From Rhodocyclaceae bacterium (GTDB lineage Bacteria; Pseudomonadota; Gammaproteobacteria; Burkholderiales; Rhodocyclaceae), in contig JAOADW010000027.1 of the NCBI GenBank assembly GCA_026417115.1, positions 1-49,434 of the forward strand: 49,434 nt of DNA, written 5' to 3'. The stretch's first letter is position 1. The number at the start of each line of letters is the position of its first letter. Shown one piece after another: positions 18,767 to 27,574 of this stretch. A model generated the notes under the pieces. The model was not told the origin of the DNA, did no database searches, and saw nothing but the letters and a program-made list of their open reading frames with translations. The position numbers were made by a program, and so were the translations under genes.

Positions 18767-19726
18767 ATGGTGGGCCGTTTGCCCTTGCGTCAGCTCAATT
18801 TCAAGCATTTGCGCTACTTCTGGACGGTCGTTAAAGCTGGCTCGATCGCGCGTGCGGCGCAACAGCTGCATTTGTCGCCGCAAGCCATTTCCGGCCAGCT
18901 CAACGAGTTCGAAAAAACGCTCGGCGTTGCGCTGTTTCGCCGCGTGGGGCGAGGGCTTGAACCGACCGAAATCGGCATGCGCGTGCTCGGCTATGCCGAA
19001 CAAATCTTTTCGCTCGGGGAGGAGTTGCTCTCCGCGCTTGCGCATAGCCCCCATTCCTCGAGGACCCCTTTTCGCGTCGGCATCGCCGATTCCGTGCCAA
19101 AGATCGTCGCGTATCGCCTCGTGCAACCGCTGCTTGCACCGGAGGCTTCGGTGCATCTGGTGTGCCGTGAAGGGCGGCTGACCTATTTGCTGGGCGAGCT
19201 TGCGCTCCATCAGCTCGACATGGTCGTGGCGGATCGCCCTGCGCCGGAAAACGTCTCGGTGCGCAGTTTCGATCACTTTCTCGGCGAAAGCGCCGTCAGC
19301 ATCTTTGGCGCTGGAAGCCTCGCAAGACCGGCCGCTCCCTCTTTCCCCCAGGTCCTCGAAGAAGCGCCTTTTCTTTTACCCGGCGCCGAGACCGCGCTCC
19401 AGGCGCGACTTTTGCAGTGGTTCGACGAATGTCGCATCAGACCCCGCCTCGTGGGCGAATTCGATGACAGCGCCTTGATGATGGCCTTTGGCCAAGCGGG
19501 CGTCGGATTTTTCGCCGCACCGAGCGCCATCGAAGAAACGGTCATCCGGCAATACGAGGTCGCTTTGATCGGTCGTATCGAAAGCGTGCGCGAGCAGCTT
19601 TATGCAATCACCACCGAACGCCAGCTCAGCCATCCGCTGATTGCGGCCGTCTGTCGTATCGCTCAACGCGACATGTTCGGGCTCATCGAGGACACTCAAG
19701 AAAAATCGATTTATTACGCTCAATAA
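18767..19726 (+). CDS. nhaR: LysR-family regulator, NhaR-like
   Basis: The 319 residues have a LysR helix-turn-helix N-terminus (LNFKHLRYFWTVVKAGSIAR, then AAQQLHLSPQAISGQLNEFE) and an effector domain with the NhaR-type region PFLLPGAETALQARLLQWFD. NhaR in enteric bacteria activates the Na+/H+ antiporter gene nhaA in response to sodium, but no antiporter is nearby. The start at 18767 comes two bases after the recN stop, with GGGAGG inside the recN end. The regulon in this organism is unknown, so the symbol reflects sequence similarity only. Confidence 0.85.
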   Translation: MVGRLPLRQLNFKHLRYFWTVVKAGSIARAAQQLHLSPQAISGQLNEFEKTLGVALFRRVGRGLEPTEIGMRVLGYAEQIFSLGEELLSALAHSPHSSRTPFRVGIADSVPKIVAYRLVQPLLAPEASVHLVCREGRLTYLLGELALHQLDMVVADRPAPENVSVRSFDHFLGESAVSIFGAGSLARPAAPSFPQVLEEAPFLLPGAETALQARLLQWFDECRIRPRLVGEFDDSALMMAFGQAGVGFFAAPSAIEETVIRQYEVALIGRIESVREQLYAITTERQLSHPLIAAVCRIAQRDMFGLIEDTQEKSIYYAQ

Positions 19727-19794
19727 TTGTTATTTTATTTTCGTTTCAAGTCCCCTATCTTTAGAGGTGTTTGACCCAGACGAGGAGGACGATC

Positions 19795-20679
19795 ATGCGT
19801 AACTTCCTGTTTTCATTGATGACCATCGCAGTGGCGATGGGGATGACGCTACTCTCGCCGGAAGCCGAGGCCAAGCGTCTCGGCGGCAACAAGTCGATCG
19901 GCATGCAGCGCCAGATGACTCCGCCTGCACAGCCTGCCCCCCCTCCTGCGGCAGCCCCGGCGCCGGTGACTGCCAAAGCCACGCCCGCACCGGCTCCTGC
20001 ACCTGCAGCGGCGGCGCAGGCGTCCTCGGGCGCACGCTCCTGGCTTGGCCCGCTCGCGGGTCTTGCCGCCGGCATTGGCTTGGCCGCCTTGGCCGCCCAT
20101 TTCGGATTCGGCGAGGAATTGGCCGCCCTCATGCTGATGTTGCTGATTGCTTTCGCGGTGTTGGCGGTGATCGGCTTCGTCATGCGGCGTCGTTTGACGG
20201 CGCGGCAACCCGCGCTGGCGGGCGCGACTTCCATCGGCTATGTCGCCCATGAACCGGTGTTGGGCACGGCTTCCCGAGAGACAGGCGCACGGCAGGAATT
20301 CGGACATCTCCCCGCGGCTTTCGACGTCGAGGGTTTCCTCCGCAGCGCCAAGGTCAATTTCCTCCGCTTGCAAGCTGCCAACGATGAAGGCAGACTCGAC
20401 GATCTGCGCGACTTCACGACCCCTGAAATGTTTGCTGCCTTGAAGGAGGATCTTGCTGGGCGGCAGGGCGCACAACGCACCGATGTCGTTCGGCTCGATG
20501 CGCAAGTGCTCGACCTCAGTGAGGAGGACGAGCGTTATGTCGCCAGCGTCCGCTTCACGGGCGTCGTGCGCGAGGACGCAGAGGGGCCGCTCACTGATTT
20601 TGACGAAGTTTGGCACCTCATCAAGCCGCGTGACGGCTCTTCCGGATGGAAGCTCGCGGGCATCCAGCAGATGCATTGA
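19795..20679 (+). CDS. Tim44-like domain membrane protein
   Basis: The 294-residue product starts with a signal-like hydrophobic segment (MRNFLFSLMTIAVAMGMTLL), then a low-complexity Ala/Pro linker (residues about 45-80), two predicted membrane segments near 85-128 (GPLAGLAAGIGLAALAAHFG and MLMLLIAFAVLAVIGFVM), and a C-terminal domain of the Tim44-like fold containing FDVEGFLRSAKVNFLRLQAA and ending WKLAGIQQMH. Such proteins are found next to many housekeeping genes in betaproteobacteria; the molecular role is not established. GAGGAGG lies seven bases ahead of the ATG at 19795; a terminator follows. Confidence 0.85.
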   Translation: MRNFLFSLMTIAVAMGMTLLSPEAEAKRLGGNKSIGMQRQMTPPAQPAPPPAAAPAPVTAKATPAPAPAPAAAAQASSGARSWLGPLAGLAAGIGLAALAAHFGFGEELAALMLMLLIAFAVLAVIGFVMRRRLTARQPALAGATSIGYVAHEPVLGTASRETGARQEFGHLPAAFDVEGFLRSAKVNFLRLQAANDEGRLDDLRDFTTPEMFAALKEDLAGRQGAQRTDVVRLDAQVLDLSEEDERYVASVRFTGVVREDAEGPLTDFDEVWHLIKPRDGSSGWKLAGIQQMH

Positions 20680-20701
20680 ATCCTCCCGATCGGCAGGCGA
20701 A

Positions 20702-20737
20702 AGGCCCCTTCCCTGAGCGGCGAAGGGGGCTTTTTTT
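20702..20737 (+). terminator. Rho-independent terminator after the Tim44-like gene
   Basis: A GC-rich stem (AAGGCCCCTTC paired with GAAGGGGGC) is followed by seven T residues at 20731-20737. This is a textbook intrinsic terminator for the plus-strand gene and also separates it from the converging ygfZ. Confidence 0.85.
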
Positions 20738-20869
20738 GATACTGTGCTGACTTGCCTGTAAAAGCGCCTTGGCTGGCTTTTATGGCTGGCCCCGGCTGGA
20801 GCTTTACCTGCCGGGTCTCGCCAATCTGTCCTGCCTGCTCGTGCTTTTCGTGTGCTGCGGCACTTTCCC

Positions 20870-21868
20870 TTAGTCGACGGCGTAGGGAAGCGGCAAAAAT
20901 TCCAGCCGGATGCAGTCTGCCGCCGAAGGCGCACCCAGGAAGACGGCATCGGCTTCCTTCGCAGTGGTCGGCGCGACAGCCAAGCACTCGCTGCCGCCTT
21001 CCGGAGCTGGCGCCACGAGCACGAGAGCGCCGCAATGCTGATCGCCAAGCTCAGGAGTAAACAGTTCCGCACCCGCAGAAATCGAGCGGCGTGGGATGCG
21101 CGCACGATACATGCGCCGTTTGACCTTGCCGAGGTAATGGGTGCGCGCAACCACTTCTTGGCCCGGATAACAACCTTTCTGGAAGCTCACGCCTCCTACC
21201 GCGGGCAGTTCATAATTGACCATTTGGGGTACGAAAGCTTCTTGGGTGGCAGCGGTAATGCGCGGAATGCCGTGTGCGATCTCCACCAAACGCCACGCCG
21301 CCATGCCCACAGGCCGTGCTCGGCGACATAAGGTTTCCCAGCGAGAGCCAGCTTCCTGAGCAGACATCGCGAGCATCGCATGGTCTTGGGAAAGCCGTAA
21401 CAAGGTTCCCCACGGCGTTTCGACGACGCTCATCGCGGCTTGCCCCTGCGCGAGCTCTTCCACCCACGGCCCAGCGAGGCCGAGCAAGGCTTTTTCCGGT
21501 GTGGCATCGGCGAGACGGACCTTGCTGCGCAAGACATACATCGATAATTTCTTGAGGGTGGCGGCTAGGATGTCTTTCGAGAGCACCAACAGATAATCGG
21601 CGTTTTCTCGCCAAATCTCGAAGGTAGCCAGTAGCCTTCCTTTCGCGGTGCATAGGCCCGCTCGACGCCCTTGGGCGGGGAGCAAGTGTTTGATGTCATT
21701 GGTGAGCAAATTGTGCAGGAAGGCGCCTGCCTCCTCTCCGCTTGCACGGATGAGCGCAAGCTCGGAAAGCGGCGCGACGATCGCATCCTGCCGCGCTGCG
21801 CGGAGTTCGTCGTCGAGCGCGCCAAGATGCTCCAAGCTTTCTCGGGTGAGAATGTCGTTCCAGTTCAT
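20870..21868 (-). CDS. ygfZ: YgfZ/GcvT-fold folate-binding protein
   Basis: YgfZ is a tetrahydrofolate-dependent factor needed by some Fe-S enzymes, including MiaB. The 332 residues contain the family signature KGCYPGQEVVARTHYLGKVK near residue 240, with the conserved Cys, plus the N-terminal GcvT-like fold (FLHNLLTNDIKHLLPAQGRR). The ATG at 21868 is chosen at MNWNDILTRESLEHL; an upstream in-frame ATG at 21925 would run into the divergent mltG start. The 131 bases past its stop, before the terminator at 20737, show no gene I can support. Confidence 0.93.
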   Translation of the reverse strand: MNWNDILTRESLEHLGALDDELRAARQDAIVAPLSELALIRASGEEAGAFLHNLLTNDIKHLLPAQGRRAGLCTAKGRLLATFEIWRENADYLLVLSKDILAATLKKLSMYVLRSKVRLADATPEKALLGLAGPWVEELAQGQAAMSVVETPWGTLLRLSQDHAMLAMSAQEAGSRWETLCRRARPVGMAAWRLVEIAHGIPRITAATQEAFVPQMVNYELPAVGGVSFQKGCYPGQEVVARTHYLGKVKRRMYRARIPRRSISAGAELFTPELGDQHCGALVLVAPAPEGGSECLAVAPTTAKEADAVFLGAPSAADCIRLEFLPLPYAVD

Positions 21869-21923
21869 GGCAGCGAAAGAAATTTTTCTAAAGCCGCTAT
21901 CATAGCGATCTTTGTGCCATGTC

Positions 21924-22931
21924 ATGCGACGATTGCTTCGCTTACTCGTTGTCGTTTGCGCCTTTGTGGGGCTCGTGGGTGGGGGCTTTTTCGCCTATCT
22001 TTGGCTCATGCCACTCCGATTCGATCCCCCTGAGCGCGGCAGCGTCGAATTTACCATCGCTGCCGGCATGAATTTGAAAGCCGCTGCCCAGGCCATCCAA
22101 CGTGCGGGCGTCGATCTATCGCCTTTGTGGCTGGTTGCGCTCGGCCGCATCACGGGCCGCGACAAGGGGATTCAGGCGGGAAGCTATGAAATCACCAGCG
22201 GCACGACGCTCATGCAATTGTTCGCGAAGCTCACGCGCGGCGATGTCACGCTCGCGCAACTCACGATTCCTGAAGGCAAGACCTTCGCCGAGTTTCGCGC
22301 CCTGGTCGATGCCCATCCCGATCTCAGGCACGATACCCGTGGCCTGAGCGATCACGAGTTGCTCGCGCTCTTAGGTATAAGCGAAGCATGGGCGGAAGGC
22401 CGATTTTTCCCAGACACCTATCTCTTCTCGAAGCAATCGAGCGATCTGGAACTCTATCGACGCGCCTATCGCGCCATGGCGCACCGACTTGCGCAAGCTT
22501 GGGAAAAGCGCGCTGCCGATTTGCCTTTGAAAGACCCGCAGGAACTTCTGATCCTGGCTTCGATCATCGAAAAGGAAACCGGACATGCGGACGATCGGCC
22601 ATTGATTGCGTCCGTATTCGTGAATCGCTTACGCTTAGGCATGCCGTTACAAAGCGACCCGACGGTGATCTATGGCATGGGCGCGCGGTTCGATGGCAAC
22701 CTTCGACGGCGGGATTTGGCTACCGATACGCCGTGGAACACTTATACCCGCGCGGGGTTGCCGCCCACCCCGATCTGTTTGCCAGGTCAGGCGTCCTTGG
22801 ATGCTGCTGCGAATCCGCCAAAGACGGAGTGGTTGTATTTCGTCGCACGGGGCGATGGCACGAGCGAGTTTTCGCGCACCCTGGATGCGCATCATCGCGC
22901 CGTCGCCAAATATCAATTGGGAAGACGATGA
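21924..22931 (+). CDS. mltG: Endolytic murein transglycosylase MltG
   Basis: MltG cuts nascent peptidoglycan chains near the membrane and helps set glycan length. The 335 residues begin with one membrane anchor (about residues 4-28), a LysM-like region ([20 protein letters not shown]), and the catalytic domain with FFPDTYLF near 161 and ASIIEKETG, containing the catalytic Glu, near 212-220, then [10 protein letters not shown] and [13 protein letters not shown]. The ATG at 21924 is used instead of an upstream TTG at 21912. Its stop overlaps the tmk start as ATGA. Confidence 0.96.
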   Translation: MRRLLRLLVVVCAFVGLVGGGFFAYLWLMPLRFDPPERGSVEFTIAAGMNLKAAAQAIQRAGVDLSPLWLVALGRITGRDKGIQAGSYEITSGTTLMQLFAKLTRGDVTLAQLTIPEGKTFAEFRALVDAHPDLRHDTRGLSDHELLALLGISEAWAEGRFFPDTYLFSKQSSDLELYRRAYRAMAHRLAQAWEKRAADLPLKDPQELLILASIIEKETGHADDRPLIASVFVNRLRLGMPLQSDPTVIYGMGARFDGNLRRRDLATDTPWNTYTRAGLPPTPICLPGQASLDAAANPPKTEWLYFVARGDGTSEFSRTLDAHHRAVAKYQLGRR

Positions 22932-23542
22932 ATCAGCGCGGTAAATTCATCACGCTCGAAGGACTCGATGGCGCGGGTAAAAGCACGCATTTGCGTTGGC
23001 TCGTCGACTTTTTGCGACGCCGTGGGCATGAAGTGGTCGAAGCGCGCGAGCCCGGTGGCACGCCCGTGGGCGAAGCATTGCGTCAAATCCTTCTCCACCA
23101 ACCGATGCATGCGGAAACGGAAGCATTGTTGATGTTCGCAGCCCGTCGAGAGCATCTGGCGCGCGTCATCCTTCCCGCCCTGGAACAGGGCGCATGGGTG
23201 GTGTGCGATCGTTTTACGGATGCGAGTTTTGCCTATCAGGGAGGAGGACGAGGAATACCTTTCGCGAAGCTGCGCATCCTGGAAGCCTGGGTGCACGCCG
23301 AGCTACAACCCGACCTCACTTTGCTCTTCGACGTACCCGAGTCAGTGGCGCAGGAGCGCTTGCAAACTGAGGGCAGAATGCTCGACCGTTTCGAACAAGA
23401 ACGCATCGATTTCCATCGACGGGTGCGGCAAGCCTATCTTGAGCGCGCACGCGAAAATCCGCAGCGGATACGCCTACTCGATGGCCGACAAACAGTTGCA
23501 GAAATTCAGAAACAACTCGAAGTTATAATTTCAAGTGTTTGA
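22928..23542 (+). CDS. tmk: Thymidylate kinase
   Basis: Tmk phosphorylates dTMP to dTDP. The 204 residues show the P-loop [11 protein letters not shown] near residues 10-20, the DR motif [19 protein letters not shown], and the lid region. Overlaps couple it to mltG (ATGA at 22928) and to holB (eight bases, GTG at 23535), so the three are translated from one message. Confidence 0.96.
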   Translation: MNQRGKFITLEGLDGAGKSTHLRWLVDFLRRRGHEVVEAREPGGTPVGEALRQILLHQPMHAETEALLMFAARREHLARVILPALEQGAWVVCDRFTDASFAYQGGGRGIPFAKLRILEAWVHAELQPDLTLLFDVPESVAQERLQTEGRMLDRFEQERIDFHRRVRQAYLERARENPQRIRLLDGRQTVAEIQKQLEVIISSV

Positions 23543-23560
23543 AAAAGTTATAATTCAAGA
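23519..23560 (+). repeat. AT-rich direct repeat across the tmk/holB junction
   Basis: AAGTTATAATTTCAAG (about 23520-23535) recurs as AAGTTATAATTCAAG (about 23546-23560), a pair separated by about ten bases, each with a TATAAT core. One copy covers the holB start codon and the other lies just inside holB. It could be chance, a cryptic promoter for holB, or a slipped duplication. Confidence 0.5.
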
Positions 23561-24554
23561 AAAGGCGTGGCAGCGGCTCATGCGCTATGGCGAACGTCTG
23601 CCTCATGCCATGCTGTTTTCTGGCGCAGCCGGTGCGGGCAAACTCGAGTTGGCGTTGCGGCTGGCTGCCAGGCTGCTCTGCTTGCATCCAGCGCCCTGGA
23701 CGGAAGGAGGGCAGGCCTGCGGCGAATGTTCCAGCTGTCGTGTGCTTGCGGCGGGCAATCATCCCGACTTGCGTTTGATTCAGCCCGAGGAAGAGGACGT
23801 GGAGGAGGGCGCAGAGAGCCCGAAAAAGAAAGGCTCATATCAAATAAAAATTCAGCAAATTAGAGAGTTGGATTCGTTTTTTAATGTGACTCCTCATATC
23901 TCTTCTGCGCGTGTTTGCATCATCGAGCCTGCCGAGGCGATGAACCTTGCCGCAGCAAACGCACTTCTGAAAATACTTGAGGAACCATCCGCATCCTTTT
24001 ATTTCATAATGGTTTCTCACCGTTGGCGCGAGCTGTTGCCAACGTTGCGCAGCCGTGCTCAGCACATCGCTTGTCCACCACCCGATGCTCGCGCGGCAGT
24101 GGCCTGGCTCGAGGCGCAGGGAATAAGCGAACTCGCGCATTGGCTGCCTTTCTTTGGATTTGCCCCAGGGAAGCTCTGGCAAGCGCATCTACAAGGACAA
24201 CTTGGACGCCTACAAACGTTCCTGGCGGAACTAAGCCGATTGCCCGAACCGTTGTCGTTGGCGGAAAAACTCGAGGCATGGCAACGCGAGGGGCTTGAAT
24301 TGCCTTTCATCGTCGAGACCTTGCAAAAATGGCTGTGCGATCTTGCCTTGCACGAGGCGATCGGGAAGAGTAGATTCTTGCCGCAACCCTACGTCTGGCC
24401 CCCAAGGGTAGGGCTCGAGAACCTGGTTCGCGTCTACCGCGAACTCAACCCCCTACGCAATCTCGCCCGTCACCCCCTGAATGCGAGGCTTTTCCTCGAG
24501 GAGCTTTGCGTTCGCGCCTTGGCTCCTTGGCAAGAACGACGTCTTTCTCCCTAA
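23535..24554 (+). CDS. holB: DNA polymerase III subunit delta'
   Basis: Delta' is a clamp-loader subunit. The 339 residues start at GTG 23535 and show an AAA+ fold with [10 protein letters not shown] (the Walker Lys is kept but the usual Ser/Thr is Leu, tolerable since delta' does not hydrolyse ATP), a four-Cys zinc module (CLHPAPW...CGECSSC), and the delta' segment [18 protein letters not shown] followed by [11 protein letters not shown] lower-G+C patch covers about 23840-24010. The start lies inside the tmk 3' end, at a pair of AT-rich direct repeats. Confidence 0.95.
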   Translation: MFEKVIIQEKAWQRLMRYGERLPHAMLFSGAAGAGKLELALRLAARLLCLHPAPWTEGGQACGECSSCRVLAAGNHPDLRLIQPEEEDVEEGAESPKKKGSYQIKIQQIRELDSFFNVTPHISSARVCIIEPAEAMNLAAANALLKILEEPSASFYFIMVSHRWRELLPTLRSRAQHIACPPPDARAAVAWLEAQGISELAHWLPFFGFAPGKLWQAHLQGQLGRLQTFLAELSRLPEPLSLAEKLEAWQREGLELPFIVETLQKWLCDLALHEAIGKSRFLPQPYVWPPRVGLENLVRVYRELNPLRNLARHPLNARLFLEELCVRALAPWQERRLSP

Positions 24555-24567
24555 GCGGATCTCTCCC

Positions 24568-25341
24568 ATGCCATTTGTCGATTCGCATTGTCATTTGGAC
24601 TTTCCGGGTTTGCGCGAGCGCTTGCCCGAATTGCTTGCCCATATGCGGGAGCATGAGGTCGGCTGGGCGCTTTGCGCCGGCGTGACGCTGGAGCGATTTC
24701 CTTCCATGCGAGCGCTCATTGCGCCTTACGACAATCTCTTTGCGGCCGTCGGCGCGCATCCCGATGAAGCCGATGTGCAGACGCCCAGCATTGAAGCGCT
24801 CGTGCACCTTGCCCAGGACGAGAAGGTGGTCGCCATCGGCGAGACGGGGCTCGATTATTATCGACGTCAAGGGGATCTTTCCTGGCAGCGTGAGCGCTTT
24901 CGCACGCATATTCGCGCCGCCCGGGAAGTCCGTAAGCCCTTGATCATCCATTGCCGCGCCGCCAGTGCAGATACGCTTTGCATTCTTGAGGAAGAAAGAG
25001 CCGAAGAGGTGGGCGGCGTCTTCCATTGTTTCACGGAAAGCTTAGAGACCGCGCACAAAGCGCTCGAGCTTGGCTTCTATATCTCTTTTTCCGGGATCGT
25101 GACTTTCAAGAACGCAGAGGATTTGAAAAAGGTGGCGCAAGCGATCCCACAAGACAGATTGCTCATCGAAACCGATGCGCCTTATCTGGCGCCCGTTCCT
25201 CATCGCGGCAAGACCAATGAACCTGCCTATGTGCGCTTCGTGGCCGAAGAGATCGCGCGGTTGCGCCACACAACGATCGAGGAGCTTGGCGCGGTGACGA
25301 CGGAAAACTTTTTCACGCTTTTCAACACGGCCAAACGATGA
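24568..25341 (+). CDS. tatD: TatD-family metal-dependent hydrolase
   Basis: The 257 residues have the TatD fold and metal ligands: VDSHCHLD near the start, GETGLDYY near residue 92, IHCRAA, GVFHCFTES and IETDAPYLAP. Members are magnesium-dependent DNases or amidohydrolases; holB-linked genes of this kind are often named ycfH. The ATG at 24568 begins the recognised N-terminus. It follows holB by 13 bases; pilZ, which usually lies between holB and this gene in gammaproteobacteria, is absent. The stop overlaps the next start as ATGA. Confidence 0.92.
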   Translation: MPFVDSHCHLDFPGLRERLPELLAHMREHEVGWALCAGVTLERFPSMRALIAPYDNLFAAVGAHPDEADVQTPSIEALVHLAQDEKVVAIGETGLDYYRRQGDLSWQRERFRTHIRAAREVRKPLIIHCRAASADTLCILEEERAEEVGGVFHCFTESLETAHKALELGFYISFSGIVTFKNAEDLKKVAQAIPQDRLLIETDAPYLAPVPHRGKTNEPAYVRFVAEEIARLRHTTIEELGAVTTENFFTLFNTAKR

Positions 25342-25970
25342 AACGCGCTTTCTGGGTTCTTGGCTTTCTTGCGGCGCTGACTTGTAATGCGGCGATTGCT
25401 GGTGCCTACGAAGACTTGCTGAAAGCCATCGAGCAAAATGACACCGCCACCGTGCGCACCCTGGTCGAACGCGGCATGGATGCCAACACGACGGACCCGC
25501 AGGGTTCGACGCTCCTTCACTGGGCTGCCCGCCATGGTAATTTGGAACTGACACGATTTTTACTCGCCCAGCGGGCGAATCCCAACCGCAGAAACCGCTT
25601 TGGCGACACACCCTTGATGCTGGCGGCGCTTGCCGGGCAGTTGGACGTCGTGCGCCTTTTGCTCGATCATCGAGCCAAGGTAGATCTCGGCGGATGGAAT
25701 GCCTTACATTACGCCGCGTTCAATGGTCATGCGGAGATTTTGCCTTGGCTGCTTGCAGCAGGCGCCGAAATCGACAAGCCGGCGCCGAATGGAGAAACCG
25801 CACTGATGCTGGCCTCCCGCAACGGGCACTTCGAAGCGGTGCGCGTGCTCGTCGGCAGCGGGGCAAAAGTCGATTACCGCGCCCATGGGAAAACGGCGCA
25901 AGATCTGGCGCAAGAAAACAATCACCTTGAGATCGCGGAATTTTTACAACGCGCCCCCAAAGGGCAATGA
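25338..25970 (+). CDS. Exported ankyrin-repeat protein
   Basis: The 210-residue product has a signal peptide (MKRAFWVLGFLAALTCNAAI, cleaved near AGA) and about five ankyrin repeats, visible as repeating blocks such as DPQGSTLLHWAARHGNLEL, RFGDTPLMLAALAGQLDVV and PNGETALMLASRNGHFEAV. Ankyrin repeats bind other proteins; the partner is unknown, and export suggests a periplasmic one. It starts inside the tatD stop (ATGA) and is followed by another small exported gene, so it belongs to the mltG operon. Confidence 0.88.
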   Translation: MKRAFWVLGFLAALTCNAAIAGAYEDLLKAIEQNDTATVRTLVERGMDANTTDPQGSTLLHWAARHGNLELTRFLLAQRANPNRRNRFGDTPLMLAALAGQLDVVRLLLDHRAKVDLGGWNALHYAAFNGHAEILPWLLAAGAEIDKPAPNGETALMLASRNGHFEAVRVLVGSGAKVDYRAHGKTAQDLAQENNHLEIAEFLQRAPKGQ

Positions 25971-25987
25971 CGGCCAGGAGGTACGCG

Positions 25988-26341
25988 ATGTTTGGTAAAA
26001 GCTTTCGACTAGTCGTTTTGGGGCTTATGTCGGCAACGGTCTGGGCGCAAGGCGTAGAGCGAGCTCCGCAAGGTTTTGCAGGGGCCAAGCCGACGGGTTG
26101 GGAAGGGCGTAAAGAAAGCCTGCGCAAGCGTTTCGAGCAGATCAAGGCATTGGAAAGCGAATCACACCGCGAGCGCATTCGCATCCTCCAGGAGGCCGAG
26201 GCATGCATTGACTCTGCGACCACGCCAGACGCCTACCGTCAATGTGAAGAGCGGGAAAAAATAGCGCGACAAGAACTGCGCGAACGCTTGCAACGACAAC
26301 GCGAGGCGCTCCGTCAGATGAGTCTTGGGCCTCGCTTTTGA
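25988..26341 (+). CDS. Small exported helical protein of unknown function
   Basis: No family is recognised. The 117 residues from ATG 25988 begin with a signal peptide (MFGKSFRLVVLGLMSATVWA), then a long charged helix likely to form a coiled coil (RKESLRKRFEQIKALESESH and a C-terminal Arg/Glu/Gln-rich run). Two cysteines in EACID and QCEEREK, about 15 residues apart, could form a disulphide in the periplasm. AGGAGG sits seven bases ahead of this ATG and decides it over an in-frame ATG at 25967 that overlaps the ankyrin gene. It is the last gene of the operon. Confidence 0.7.
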   Translation: MFGKSFRLVVLGLMSATVWAQGVERAPQGFAGAKPTGWEGRKESLRKRFEQIKALESESHRERIRILQEAEACIDSATTPDAYRQCEEREKIARQELRERLQRQREALRQMSLGPRF

Positions 26342-26438
26342 GCTGCACGATGTTTCGGCACCTGCTGGATAGGTAGTTGCTTGCGGCACGTTCGCGAACC
26401 GGAAGGCTGAAGGCCGAGCGATGGCAACCGCCGTCTCG

Positions 26439-26481
26439 ATCTAATTTTACATAATACAAATTATACGAAGCAAAATGTATT
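26439..26481. other. AT-rich stretch between converging genes
   Basis: About 43 bases (TCTAATTTTACATAATACAA onward) are nearly all A/T in an otherwise GC-rich region, with an imperfect inverted pair ATACA (26454-26458) and TGTAT (26476-26480). It lies in the 168-base gap between the small exported gene and glk, where the genes converge. It may help termination or bind a nucleoid protein; no terminator stem with a U tract is evident. Confidence 0.4.
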
Positions 26482-26509
26482 GGGACGGCAACGTCTGCGC
26501 TGTCTTCCC

Positions 26510-27481
26510 CTAGGCGCCCGCGGCTGCATTCTTCTCTAGGAATCTACATAAGCCGTGGAGCGCGACATCGTCCTCGATCACCAGCTTGATCGGCATGGTG
26601 GCAAGCAATGGACGCATGCGGCCCTTATCGCAGAAAGCCGCGACGAAATTTTCGTCGAGGAAATAGCGGCGAATTTTGGGGGCAATGCCGCCTGCGATGA
26701 AGACGCCGCCTCGACTCATCGTTTTCAGCGCCAGATTGCCCGCCTCGGCGCCATAAAGCGAGACGAACCACCGTAAGGTTTCGTCGCAAAGGGGATCGCC
26801 TTGGTGCGCCCAGTGGGTGATCTGCTCTGCGGCATCTGGCTTCGTGAGATCGATTGCAGGGGGCACGCCGGCTTCCCGACAGAGATGGTCGTATAACTGG
26901 GGCAAGCCCATGCCGGAGACCACTCGTTCCCAACTGACGTGCCCATACTGCTCATGAAGCCGGCGCCAAAGGGCGAGTTCTCTTTCGTTGCGCGGCGCGA
27001 AACTCGTATGTCCGCCTTCGCAGGCATAGGGATGATGCGTGTGTCCATCCCAGTAGAGTCCGGCCTCGCCTAGCCCCGTGCCGGCTGCGATCACGGCTTG
27101 GTTGCCTTGGGCGCCGACTAGGCCTTCTTGCACCACGAGGCTCGCGGAGGCCGGTAGGATGGGAATTGCCCAGGCCACGGCTTCGAGATCGTTGAGCAGC
27201 GCACAACTCGTCCAGCGGAAGCGTTGCAAGAGCGCGTCGGCATCGATGATCCAGGGAAGATTGGTGATGCGCGCACGGCGCCCACTGACGGGTCCGGCCA
27301 CCGCGAATGCCGCCATCACGCCCGCAGGAGGCGAAAAGGCGGCGAGGGCTTCGGCGGCTTCGCGAAAGCTCGCGCTGCGATAGCACTCGCGCCGGATTAG
27401 CTGCGTTTTTCCTCCCTCCTGGACGAAGAGCGCGATGCGCATCAATGTGCCGCCGATATCGCAACAAAGCAGGGTTCTCAT
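26510..27481 (-). CDS. glk: Glucokinase (ROK-independent, bacterial Glk family)
   Basis: Glk phosphorylates glucose to glucose-6-phosphate. The 323 residues show the ATP phosphate loop CDIGGTLMRIALFV at the N-terminus, ITNLPWIIDADAL, LLNDLEAVAWAI with the catalytic Asp, VIAAGTGLGEAGL and CEGGHTSFAPRN, and near the C-terminus GVFIAGGIAPKI. A GTG at 27487 is an alternative start six bases upstream, with GGAG nearer to it. The gene stands alone; nothing around it suggests a sugar transporter. Confidence 0.92.
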   Translation of the reverse strand: MRTLLCCDIGGTLMRIALFVQEGGKTQLIRRECYRSASFREAAEALAAFSPPAGVMAAFAVAGPVSGRRARITNLPWIIDADALLQRFRWTSCALLNDLEAVAWAIPILPASASLVVQEGLVGAQGNQAVIAAGTGLGEAGLYWDGHTHHPYACEGGHTSFAPRNERELALWRRLHEQYGHVSWERVVSGMGLPQLYDHLCREAGVPPAIDLTKPDAAEQITHWAHQGDPLCDETLRWFVSLYGAEAGNLALKTMSRGGVFIAGGIAPKIRRYFLDENFVAAFCDKGRMRPLLATMPIKLVIEDDVALHGLCRFLEKNAAAGA

Positions 27482-27574
27482 GACCACCAGGGCGCGCTCC
27501 TATTCGCGTGGAGATTTCGTCGCCTGCCTCGGCGCATGAGTTGAGTCCCCTCTCCTCCTCCGTTGGCTGTCCGC

